A stretch of DNA of 64,000 nt from NCBI GenBank assembly GCA_003164715.1, contig PLTZ01000030.1, forward strand, positions 1 through 64,000, in the 5' to 3' direction. The translations under genes and the position numbers were made by a program. Below, in pieces: positions 6,380-13,726 of this stretch; within the stretch, counting starts at the first letter, position 1; every line of letters begins with the position of its first letter. The notes under the pieces are model-generated. The model saw nothing but the letters and a program-made list of their open reading frames with translations, was not told where the DNA came from and made no database searches. The stretch is from Opitutaceae bacterium (GTDB taxonomy: Bacteria; Verrucomicrobiota; Verrucomicrobiia; Opitutales; Opitutaceae).

Positions 6380-8446
6380 TTGACGACAATCGGCAAAGCC
6401 GCAAGAAATGCGCCTCTGACCTTGAAGACGAAAGAAGGGCCTCCACCGGTTTCCCGCGAATCCTCGCATTCGGGCCTCGGTGGATTGCGGGCTCCCCTGC
6501 TGATCGCGGCCGCCGCGGTCGCCGCCTACGCCAACAGCTTCTCGGGGCCGTTTGTCCTGGACGACGTCCCCTCGATCGCGGCCAATCCGACGATCCGCCA
6601 CTTGGCTACGGCGCTCCATCCCTCGGTCGCGACCACCGGGGGCGGCCGGCCGGTCCTGAACCTTTCCCTGGCGGTCAACTACGCCGTCAGCGGATCAGCG
6701 GTGTGGAGCTACCACGCCCTGAACCTGGCCATCCATGTCCTTGCCGGGCTTTTGCTCTTCGGGATCGTCCGGCGCACGCTCGGGGCGCAATCGGCCCCTG
6801 CGGCCGCCCCTCTCGCGTTTTCGGCGGCCCTCCTCTGGACCCTGCACCCCCTTCAGACCGAGTCGGTCACCTACATCGTCCAGCGCGCCGAGTCGCTCAT
6901 GGGACTCCTTTACCTGCTGACACTCTACGGCTTCATCCGGGGCTGCGCGGCGAACGGCGGCCGGGCCCGCACCTGGTTCGCCCTGTCGATCGCCGCCTGC
7001 CTCCTCGGCATGGGCACCAAGGAGGTCATGGTGTCCGCGCCGCTCGTCGTCCTGCTCTACGACCGCACGTTCCAGGCCGGCAGCCTGCGCGAGGCCTGGC
7101 GCCGCCGCGGATGGGTGCACGCCGCCCTCTTCTCGACCTGGCTCGTCCTCGGCCTTCTCGTCGCCTCCACCCACGGCCGCGGAGGCACCGCCGGATTCGG
7201 CAGCGCCGTCGGCTGGCAGAGCTACGCCACGACCCAGTTGGTGGCGGTCGCCCATTACCTGCGCCTCGCCTTTTGGCCGCACCCGCTCGTCTTCGACTAC
7301 GGCACCGCGCCGGTAAGCCTGTCCGCCGCGGTGGTGGCCTGCGCGCTCCTCGTCACCTGCCTTGCCGCGTGGACCGCCTGGGCGCTCGTCCGGCGGCCCG
7401 TCCTCGGCTTCCTCGGGGCCAGCTTCTTCGCGATCCTGGCGCCCAGCTCGAGCGTGGTGCCGGTGTCGACCGAGATCATGGCCGAGCACCGGATGTACCT
7501 CGCGCTTGCGCCCGTCGTCGTGCTGGCCGTGGCCGCGGCCTTCCGGTGGCTCGGCCGCGCGGCCCTGCCGCTGTGCGCGCTCCTGGCGGCCGCAATGCTG
7601 TGGACCACCTGGCAGCGCAACGAAACCTACGGGACCGAGGCGGGCCTCTGGGGCGACACGGTGGGCCGGCGCCCCGACAACGACCGGGCACGAACGAATT
7701 TCGGCAACGCGCTAAGCTCCGAGGGCCGGACGGCCGACGCCGTGGCCCAGCTTGAGTGGGCGCTGCGGCTCAATCCGAAAAACGTGGACGCGCACAACGA
7801 CCTGGGCAACGCGCTCAATGCCCTCGGGCGCACCGCCAAGGCGAACGCCCAGTTCGAGGAGGCGCAGAGGCTCGACCCGGGCAGCGTCGAGGCGCACAAC
7901 AACCTCGGGAATGCGCTCAACGCCCAGGGCCGCAGCGCCCAAGCGATCGCCCAGTACGAGGAGGCGCTTCGCATCGACCCGGACTACGCGGAGGCCCGCA
8001 ACAACCTCGGCAACGTCCTCGTCGCCCAGGGCCGCAGCGCCGAGGCGATCCCCCATTTCGAGAGGGCGCTAAGGCTCAGGCCCGAAGTCGCCGAGGTGCG
8101 CAACAACCTGGGCAACGCCCTGAAGGCGCTCGGCCGCAACCCCGAGGCGATCGCCCAGTACGAGGAGGCGATCCGGATTAGCCCCGCCTACGCCGCCGCG
8201 CAGAACAACCTCGGGAACGCGCTCAACGCGGACGGCCGCGCACCCGAGGCGGTCGCCCACTACGAGGCCGCGATCCGGCTTTCGCCGGAGTCGGCCGCGT
8301 ACCAGATGAACCTTGCCGTCACTCTCCTCAGGGTTCCCAGCAGGGCGGCCGAGGCGGCGCCCCACCTGAGGGAGGTCCTCCGGCTCGAGCCCGGCAACGC
8401 CCTGGCCCGCCAGATCCTGGACAGGATCGGCGCCGGCGACCGGTAG
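6380..8446 (+). CDS. TMTC-like polytopic membrane protein with C-terminal TPR repeats
   Basis: A 688-aa protein. Residues from about 35 to 430 form a GT-C-like multi-helix membrane domain with FVLDDVPSIAANPTI near the N-terminus, LNLAIHVLAG, LHPLQTESVTYIVQRAE and STEIMAEHRMYLALA. These are hallmark strings of the TMTC/O-mannosyltransferase-like family. Residues from about 440 to 680 are seven 34-residue TPRs. Family members transfer mannose from a lipid-linked donor to proteins, or are uncharacterised in bacteria. The acidic pair DD in FVLDD fits the GT-C loop-1 metal or catalytic site. The start is a TTG at 6380, since no ATG precedes the first helix. Confidence 0.75.
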   Translation: MTTIGKAARNAPLTLKTKEGPPPVSRESSHSGLGGLRAPLLIAAAAVAAYANSFSGPFVLDDVPSIAANPTIRHLATALHPSVATTGGGRPVLNLSLAVNYAVSGSAVWSYHALNLAIHVLAGLLLFGIVRRTLGAQSAPAAAPLAFSAALLWTLHPLQTESVTYIVQRAESLMGLLYLLTLYGFIRGCAANGGRARTWFALSIAACLLGMGTKEVMVSAPLVVLLYDRTFQAGSLREAWRRRGWVHAALFSTWLVLGLLVASTHGRGGTAGFGSAVGWQSYATTQLVAVAHYLRLAFWPHPLVFDYGTAPVSLSAAVVACALLVTCLAAWTAWALVRRPVLGFLGASFFAILAPSSSVVPVSTEIMAEHRMYLALAPVVVLAVAAAFRWLGRAALPLCALLAAAMLWTTWQRNETYGTEAGLWGDTVGRRPDNDRARTNFGNALSSEGRTADAVAQLEWALRLNPKNVDAHNDLGNALNALGRTAKANAQFEEAQRLDPGSVEAHNNLGNALNAQGRSAQAIAQYEEALRIDPDYAEARNNLGNVLVAQGRSAEAIPHFERALRLRPEVAEVRNNLGNALKALGRNPEAIAQYEEAIRISPAYAAAQNNLGNALNADGRAPEAVAHYEAAIRLSPESAAYQMNLAVTLLRVPSRAAEAAPHLREVLRLEPGNALARQILDRIGAGDR
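7700..8413 (+). repeat. seven in-frame 102-bp tandem repeats encoding TPRs
   Basis: Units beginning with a 'ctgggcaacg'-like block recur at 7700, 7802, 7904, 8006, 8108, 8210 and 8312, exactly 102 bp apart. Each encodes one 34-residue TPR with the core NNLGNALNAQGR. DNA-level similarity between the units at 7802, 7904 and 8210 is high, so the array could expand or contract by recombination. It lies wholly inside the TMTC-like gene. Confidence 0.9.
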
Positions 8447-8521
8447 GGCGCCGCGGGAACAGGCGGCTTGTCCTGGCGGCCCCGAGCCGCTACACTTGCG
8501 AGCGTCCCAAGGGACGCCCGT

Positions 8522-10021
8522 ATGCAGTCTGGACCCCACCTGTGTCGAGGGCTGCTCTCCGCAGCTCTGGCGTTTGCGTGCCTGTGCGCCGGCGCGCCGG
8601 CCCCGGCGCAGGGCGTCCGCGAACCGGCCGTCGCAGGCCTGTTCTACCCGAAGGACCCGCAGGAGCTGTCCAAGGCGGTCGATTCCTACCTGGCCGCGGC
8701 GCAGGTGCAGCCCGTGGGCGAGCTGCGGGCGCTCGTGTGCCCCCACGCGGGCTACCCGTACTCGGGCCCGGTGGCCGCCTACGCCTACAAGCTTCTCGCG
8801 GGCCGCAGCTACGACACCGTCCTGGTGATGGGGCCCAGCCACTACTCGGATGTCCGCGCCTGCTCCGTGACGGACGCGGGCCTCTACCGGACCCCGCTTG
8901 GCGACGTGCCGGTTTCGAAAAAGGCACGCTTCCTCGCCACGCTGAGCCCGTTCGCCCTGGAGCCGCGCTGCAACGTCCAGCGGCCGGAATGGTGGATCCA
9001 GTCCTCGCGCCGGCCGCCGGCGCGCGACACCGCCGACACGTGGGAGCATTCGGTGGAGGTCGAGGTCCCCTTCCTGCAGAGGGCGCTCGGGCGCTTCGAG
9101 ATCATCCCCGCCGTCTGCGGCGAGGTCGACACGGCCCAGGCCGCCCGGGCGATCGACCGGATTCTCGACCCGCGGACGCTGATCATCGCCAGCTCCGACC
9201 TGAGCCACTACTATTCGTACGAGCAGGCCCGCAAGCTCGACCAGAGCTGCGTCGACGCGATCTGCCGGCTCGACACCGACGCCATGGAGAGCGAGGAGGC
9301 GTGCGGCCGGATCCCGATTCTCATCCTCATGCGGGTGGCGAAGGACCACGGCTGGAGGGTGCGCCTGCTCGACATGCGCAACAGCGGCGACACGGGCGGC
9401 GACAGGTCGCGCGTCGTTGGCTACGCAGCGATCGCCTTCTACGAGCCCTTCGGCGAGCACCTCGGCAAGGACGAGCGCCAGTCGCTCCTCGGCATCGCGC
9501 GCAGGGCCCTGCACGAGGCCGCGGCCACGGGCCGCCTGCCCGAGCCCCCGAAATCGGTCGCCGGGCTGACGGAGCCGAGGGGCTGCTTCGTGACGCTCAC
9601 CCAGCGCGGCGAGCTCCGCGGCTGCATCGGCAACCTGACGGCCGCCGGCCCCCTGTACCAGGCGGTCGCCGAGGACGCGCGAAGCGCCGCGCTCTCCGAC
9701 CCCCGGTTCCCGCCGGTCTCCGCGAGCGAGGTCGAGGGGCTCAGGATAGAGATTAGCGTCCTGTCCGAGCCGAGGCAGCTCTGTTTCTCCTCGCCCGAGG
9801 ACCTCCTCAGGAAGCTCCAGCCGGGAGTCGACGGCGTCATCCTGCGGATGGGCGACCGCGCCGCGACCTACCTTCCGCAGGTCTGGGAGCAGCTGCCGGA
9901 CAAGGAGGCGTTCCTGAACAGCCTGGCGGAGAAGGCCGGCTGCGACCCGGACGCATGGCGCCGGCCCGGGACGAGCGTCTTTCTCTACGAGGTCGAGGCC
10001 TTCAAGGAGCCGGGGACCTAG
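8522..10021 (+). CDS. AmmeMemoRadiSam proteins B and A fused: Memo domain plus AMMECR1 domain, exported
   Basis: A 499-aa product. Residues 1-30 are a signal peptide ending APAPAQ. Residues 32-310 are a Memo domain (MEMO1-like, dioxygenase-related metal site) with CPHAGYPYSG (His75), GPSHYSD (His107), EHSVEVEVPFL (His176), SSDLSHYY (Asp226, His229) and RSRVVGYAAIAF. Residues 315-499 are an AMMECR1 domain with the invariant ELRGCIG (364-370). The two are separate genes in many genomes, systematically named AmmeMemoRadiSam proteins B and A; their biochemical role is unsettled. I chose the ATG at 8522 because it begins the signal peptide; upstream starts add unrelated residues. The radical SAM member lies three genes downstream on the same strand. 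Confidence 0.9.
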   Translation: MQSGPHLCRGLLSAALAFACLCAGAPAPAQGVREPAVAGLFYPKDPQELSKAVDSYLAAAQVQPVGELRALVCPHAGYPYSGPVAAYAYKLLAGRSYDTVLVMGPSHYSDVRACSVTDAGLYRTPLGDVPVSKKARFLATLSPFALEPRCNVQRPEWWIQSSRRPPARDTADTWEHSVEVEVPFLQRALGRFEIIPAVCGEVDTAQAARAIDRILDPRTLIIASSDLSHYYSYEQARKLDQSCVDAICRLDTDAMESEEACGRIPILILMRVAKDHGWRVRLLDMRNSGDTGGDRSRVVGYAAIAFYEPFGEHLGKDERQSLLGIARRALHEAAATGRLPEPPKSVAGLTEPRGCFVTLTQRGELRGCIGNLTAAGPLYQAVAEDARSAALSDPRFPPVSASEVEGLRIEISVLSEPRQLCFSSPEDLLRKLQPGVDGVILRMGDRAATYLPQVWEQLPDKEAFLNSLAEKAGCDPDAWRRPGTSVFLYEVEAFKEPGT

Positions 10022-10026
10022 GCGCC

Positions 10027-12201
10027 ATGAGCGGACCTGCGGCGCCACGGCTCGGGGGGTTGCGCGCCGGCGTGCTCCTCTCGGTCGCCGCCCTGGGCCT
10101 GTCCAGCGTCGCCGTCCAACTGAGCCTCCTGCGGGAGCTCCTCGGCGCCTTCTCCGGCAATGAGCTTGTCCTCGGCATCTGCCTGGGCAACTGGTTCGCG
10201 CTGACGGCCGCGGGGGCCTGGTTGGGCGAGGCGGCCGCGCGCCACCGCCGTCCGGTCCCCGTCTTTGTCGCCGGCCAGTTCGCCGCCGCCCTCATCCCGC
10301 TCGCGCAGGTGGCCGCCGTCCGGGGCCTTCGCGACGTCGTTTTCCTCAGGGGCGAGGCAGTCGGCCTGGCCGGTACCTGGCTTGGCAGCCTCGGGCTCCT
10401 CGCCCCGTTCTGCATCGTGGCGGGGGCGCTCCTCACCCTCGGGTGCCGGATCCTCGCGGCCGACGGGGGCCCCGCGGGGATCGGCCCGGTCTACTGCGCC
10501 GACGCCGCGGGATCGGTCGCCGGGGGAGCCCTCTTTGTCTTCGTCCTCGTGCCCCATTTCGACCATTTCGCGCTCCTGTGCACCCCGGCCTTCTTTAACC
10601 TCGCCGCGGGGGCGCTCCTCGCGTGGAGGATCCGCTCGCGGGCGCTCCTGGCCGCGGGCGGGGCCCTGGCCTGCGCCCTCGCGCTCGGGGTCTCGCTCGT
10701 GGACGCGGACGCGCTCACCACCGCGCTCCAGCACCGCGGCGAGCGGGTCGCCTACCGGGCAAACTCGCCCTACGGCCGGCTGATCGTGTGCGACAGCTCG
10801 GGCCTGCTGACCTTCTACGAGAACGGGATCCCGGTGGCGGCGACGCAGAACACGACGCAGGTCGAGGAGGCGGTCCATTACGCCATGTGCCAGCGGCCCG
10901 GGGCCCGGCGGGTCCTCCTCGTCGGCGGCGGCGTCGCGGGCGACGCCCGGGAAATCCTGCGGTACCCGTCGGTCGCCCAGGTGACGTACGTGGAGCTCGA
11001 CCCCGCCATCATCGCCGCGGGGCGCCTCTTGGTCGCGGGAAACCTGGATGACCGGCGGATCCTCCTCGTGGCCGCCGACGGCAGGCGCCTCGTGCGCGAG
11101 AGCCCCGGCCGGTTCGACGTCGTCATCGTCGACCTGCCCGACCCCTCGACCTCGCAGCTCAACCGGTTCTACACGGCGGGATTCTTCTCCGAGGCGCGCG
11201 CGGCCCTGGGGCCGGACGGCGTCCTCGGGTTCGGACTCGGTCACTACGAGAACTTCGCGGGCCCGGAGCTCTCGCGCCTTCTTTCCTGCGCCCGGCGGAC
11301 CCTCCAGGGCGCGTTCGCCCACGTGGTCATGATCCCGGGCGGCCGCGTGTTCTTTCTCGCCTCGGACGGCCCGCTCGAGCCCGACGTCCTGCGCCTGATC
11401 GAGGCCTCCCCCGTGCGTCCGCGCCTCGTGAATCGCAACTACCTCGGGGCGACGCTTTCTCCGGACCGGCTGGCGGACATAGGGCGCGCCGCCTCCCGTC
11501 CGGCCGCGCTCAACACGGACCTTAATCCGGTCCTGTACTACTACGAGCTGCGCCGGTGGCTCAGCCAGTTCGGCGGGGCGAGCGCGGCCCTGGGCATCGT
11601 GCTGGCGCTGGCGCTGGCCGCCTACCTCGCGGCCCTCGGGCCCGTGCCCCGGGTGATCTTCGCCGCAGGCTTCGCGGCCTCGGGCCTCGAGATCGTCCTG
11701 CTCCTCGGCTTCCAGATGATCTACGGATCGGTCTACCGGCAGGTGGGGCTCGTCGTGACGGTCTTCATGGCGGGCCTCGCCGCAGGGGCGTGGGCCGCGG
11801 GACGCGCGGCGCCCCGGGTCCCTGCGGTGCGGGCGCTGGCCGTGCTCGGCCTGGCCATCGCGGCGCTCGCCGCGGCGGTCCCCCCGATTCTGCACGCAAG
11901 CCAGGCCGTGGACGCCTCGCCCGGGGGCCCGCTGATCGGCCAGGCCCTGATCCTCCTCGCCACGCTCGTCCTCGCGGTGATGGTCGGCGCGCAGTTCCCG
12001 CTGGCCGGGGCTGCGGGAGGTCCCGTGGCCGCCCCGGCCCGGCTCTTCAGCGCGGACCTGGCCGGCGCCGCGCTCGGCGCCCTCCTCGTCGCCTCGCTCC
12101 TCGTCCCGCTGGCCGGGGTTCCGGCGGTCTGCCTCCTCATTGCGGTGTTGAACGCCGCCTGCGCGGGATTAGCCTTGGGTGTGCGGCCATGCACGCCCTG
12201 A
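10027..12201 (+). CDS. polytopic membrane protein with internal spermidine-synthase-like domain
   Basis: A 724-aa protein. Residues 1-220 hold about six membrane helices. Residues 240-500 are a spermidine-synthase-like methyltransferase fold with LLVGGGVAG (297-305), the acidic loop VELDP (322-326), AADG (349-352) and the catalytic-region DLPDPST (369-375). Residues 550-720 hold five or six more helices. The family usually transfers an aminopropyl group from decarboxylated SAM to an amine. Membrane-fused versions are largely uncharacterised. It begins 5 bp after the Memo-AMMECR1 gene and overlaps the next gene by 13 bp, so it belongs to the same operon. It may supply a SAM-derived group to the radical SAM partner; this is inference. 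Confidence 0.82.
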   Translation: MSGPAAPRLGGLRAGVLLSVAALGLSSVAVQLSLLRELLGAFSGNELVLGICLGNWFALTAAGAWLGEAAARHRRPVPVFVAGQFAAALIPLAQVAAVRGLRDVVFLRGEAVGLAGTWLGSLGLLAPFCIVAGALLTLGCRILAADGGPAGIGPVYCADAAGSVAGGALFVFVLVPHFDHFALLCTPAFFNLAAGALLAWRIRSRALLAAGGALACALALGVSLVDADALTTALQHRGERVAYRANSPYGRLIVCDSSGLLTFYENGIPVAATQNTTQVEEAVHYAMCQRPGARRVLLVGGGVAGDAREILRYPSVAQVTYVELDPAIIAAGRLLVAGNLDDRRILLVAADGRRLVRESPGRFDVVIVDLPDPSTSQLNRFYTAGFFSEARAALGPDGVLGFGLGHYENFAGPELSRLLSCARRTLQGAFAHVVMIPGGRVFFLASDGPLEPDVLRLIEASPVRPRLVNRNYLGATLSPDRLADIGRAASRPAALNTDLNPVLYYYELRRWLSQFGGASAALGIVLALALAAYLAALGPVPRVIFAAGFAASGLEIVLLLGFQMIYGSVYRQVGLVVTVFMAGLAAGAWAAGRAAPRVPAVRALAVLGLAIAALAAAVPPILHASQAVDASPGGPLIGQALILLATLVLAVMVGAQFPLAGAAGGPVAAPARLFSADLAGAALGALLVASLLVPLAGVPAVCLLIAVLNAACAGLALGVRPCTP

Positions 12202-12452
12202 ACCACTTCTGCCTGAGGCTCGTTCGCTGGACCGGGTGGATCCTGCTGCCGCTTCTCCTCGCCTTCTTCGCCACGGGGTACGCGATCAGCGGGCGCTACG
12301 GGTTCGGGGCCCTCGCCGACGAGCGGACGGCGCTGACGCTGCATAAGCTCATGCACCTGCCGCTCGGCATACTCGTGGTTGCGCACGTCGTGCCGTCGCT
12401 GTACCTTGCGATGCTGCGATGGGGATGGATCAAACAGCGCTCGGAGGCTTGA
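12189..12452 (+). CDS. small two-helix membrane protein, cytochrome-b-like
   Basis: An 87-aa protein with two membrane helices (about residues 16-34 and 57-76). Histidines at 52, 56 and 66 (LHKLMHLPLGILVVAH) resemble half of a DUF4405/cytochrome-b561-type haem-binding bundle, which would have to dimerise. The gene overlaps the spermidine-synthase-like gene by 13 bp and the radical SAM gene by 34 bp, an unusually tight arrangement that argues for a shared task. A plausible role is passing electrons across the membrane to the exported radical SAM enzyme. This is inferred only from position and histidines. Confidence 0.65.
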   Translation: MHALNHFCLRLVRWTGWILLPLLLAFFATGYAISGRYGFGALADERTALTLHKLMHLPLGILVVAHVVPSLYLAMLRWGWIKQRSEA

Positions 12453-13711
12453 TCACCCGGCGCCGCGCGCTTGCGGGCGGCGCGGCCGCGTTCGCGTGCG
12501 CGGGGCTGCGCTGCAGCGGCTCGTGGGTCGACAGCCTCCTGAGCCTCGGGGACTCCGAGGCTCCGGCCGAGGTCTTCAAGGGGGACGCGCCCGACGACAG
12601 GGTGTGGGCGCTCTGGCAGGCGCGGGGCTGGGTGAAGGAGGCGTCGCACTACCTGAAGCTCGGGGCGAACGTCCAGTGCAAGACCTGCCCGAACAACTGC
12701 ATCCTCGAGCCGGGCGACCGCAGCCACTGCCGCAACAAGGTGAACCGGGACGGGACGCTGTACACGATGGCCTACGGGAATCCGTGCACGTTCCACGTGG
12801 ACCCGGTCGAGAAGAAGCCCCTGTACCACTTCCATCCGGGCACCATGGCGTTCTCGCTGGCGACCTCGGGCTGCGTCTTCCGCTGCCTCAACTGCCAGAA
12901 CTGGGAGATCTCCCAGAAGAAGCCGGAGGAGACGAAGGATCCCGCAGGGCCGCAGCTGCGGCTGCGCCCGCCGCTGCCGCGCGCGCTCACCTACGAGGAC
13001 CTCGCCCGCGCCAGCCTCTTCCCGGAGGACGTCGTTGCCGCCGCGAAGGCGCTCGGCTGCCCATCGGTCGCCTACACCTACTCCGAGCCGACCGCGTATT
13101 ACGAGTACGCGTTCGACACCTGCAGGCTGGCCCGCGAGGCCGGCGTCCGGAACATCATCGTGAGCTGCGGCTCGATCGAGGAGCGCCCGCTTCGCGACCT
13201 CGCGAAGTTCGTGGACGCGGCCCACGTGGACCTGAAGGGCTTCGACGACGAGACGTACCGGCGCCTCAACTCCGGCAAGCTCGAGCCCATCCTGAACACG
13301 CTCAAGACCTACCGCGACCTGGGGATCTGGTTCGAGGTGATCAACCTGGTCGTTCCGACCTACACGGACAACCTCGACTCGATCCGGCGCATGTGCGGCT
13401 GGCTCGCCGACAACCTGGGGCCCGACCGTCCGCTGCACTTCTCGCGGTTCAACCCCCAGCACAAGCTCGACCACCTTCCGGTCACCCCGATCGGCATCCT
13501 CCTCGAGGCGCGCGAGGCGGCGCGCGCCGCCGGGCTGCGCTACGTGTACATCGGCAACGTCCGCGAGGTGGCCGACGCCGGCACGACCTACTGCCCGAAC
13601 TGCAAGCGGGCCGTGATTGAGCGCGACGCCTACGCCGTCACCGCGGTCCGGCTGGACGGCGGCAGGTGCCGCTTCTGCGGGACGCCCGTCGCCGGAGCCT
13701 GGGGCGCGTGA
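12419..13711 (+). CDS. AmmeMemoRadiSam system radical SAM enzyme with twin-arginine signal
   Basis: A 430-aa protein. Residues 13-35 (TRRRALAGGAAAFACAG) look like a Tat signal, which would allow export of a folded iron-sulphur protein. Cysteines 87, 90, 94 and 104 form an N-terminal metal site. Cys152, Cys156 and Cys159 form the radical SAM CxxxCxxC in SGCVFRCLNCQNW. CPNC (392-395) and CRFC (417-420) form a C-terminal zinc-ribbon-like site. This arrangement, with YTYSEPTAYYEY and HVDLKGFDDETYR, matches the pyruvate-formate-lyase-activase-like enzyme named for association with AMMECR1 and Memo proteins. The reaction is unknown. The ATG at 12425 is an alternative start. Confidence 0.9.
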   Translation: MGMDQTALGGLITRRRALAGGAAAFACAGLRCSGSWVDSLLSLGDSEAPAEVFKGDAPDDRVWALWQARGWVKEASHYLKLGANVQCKTCPNNCILEPGDRSHCRNKVNRDGTLYTMAYGNPCTFHVDPVEKKPLYHFHPGTMAFSLATSGCVFRCLNCQNWEISQKKPEETKDPAGPQLRLRPPLPRALTYEDLARASLFPEDVVAAAKALGCPSVAYTYSEPTAYYEYAFDTCRLAREAGVRNIIVSCGSIEERPLRDLAKFVDAAHVDLKGFDDETYRRLNSGKLEPILNTLKTYRDLGIWFEVINLVVPTYTDNLDSIRRMCGWLADNLGPDRPLHFSRFNPQHKLDHLPVTPIGILLEAREAARAAGLRYVYIGNVREVADAGTTYCPNCKRAVIERDAYAVTAVRLDGGRCRFCGTPVAGAWGA

Positions 13712-13726
13712 GCCGCTCTACGGGCC

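Noticed and set aside
5509..7755. 748-codon plus-strand frame over three genes
   Set aside because: Shadow frame with Arg/Pro-rich product; the other frames give a signal peptide, helices and TPRs.
7700..8413. Regular repeats considered as a CRISPR array
   Set aside because: The 102-bp units are contiguous, in frame and encode TPRs; there are no unique spacers.
8069..10048. 659-codon minus-strand open frame over the Memo-AMMECR1 gene
   Set aside because: Repetitive Arg/Ala/Gly/Pro product, opposite to a gene with complete family motifs; typical open antisense frame of high-GC DNA.
10018..11895. 625-codon minus-strand frame over the spermidine-synthase-like gene
   Set aside because: Low-complexity charged product without motifs; the plus-strand protein has clear SAM-binding motifs and membrane helices.
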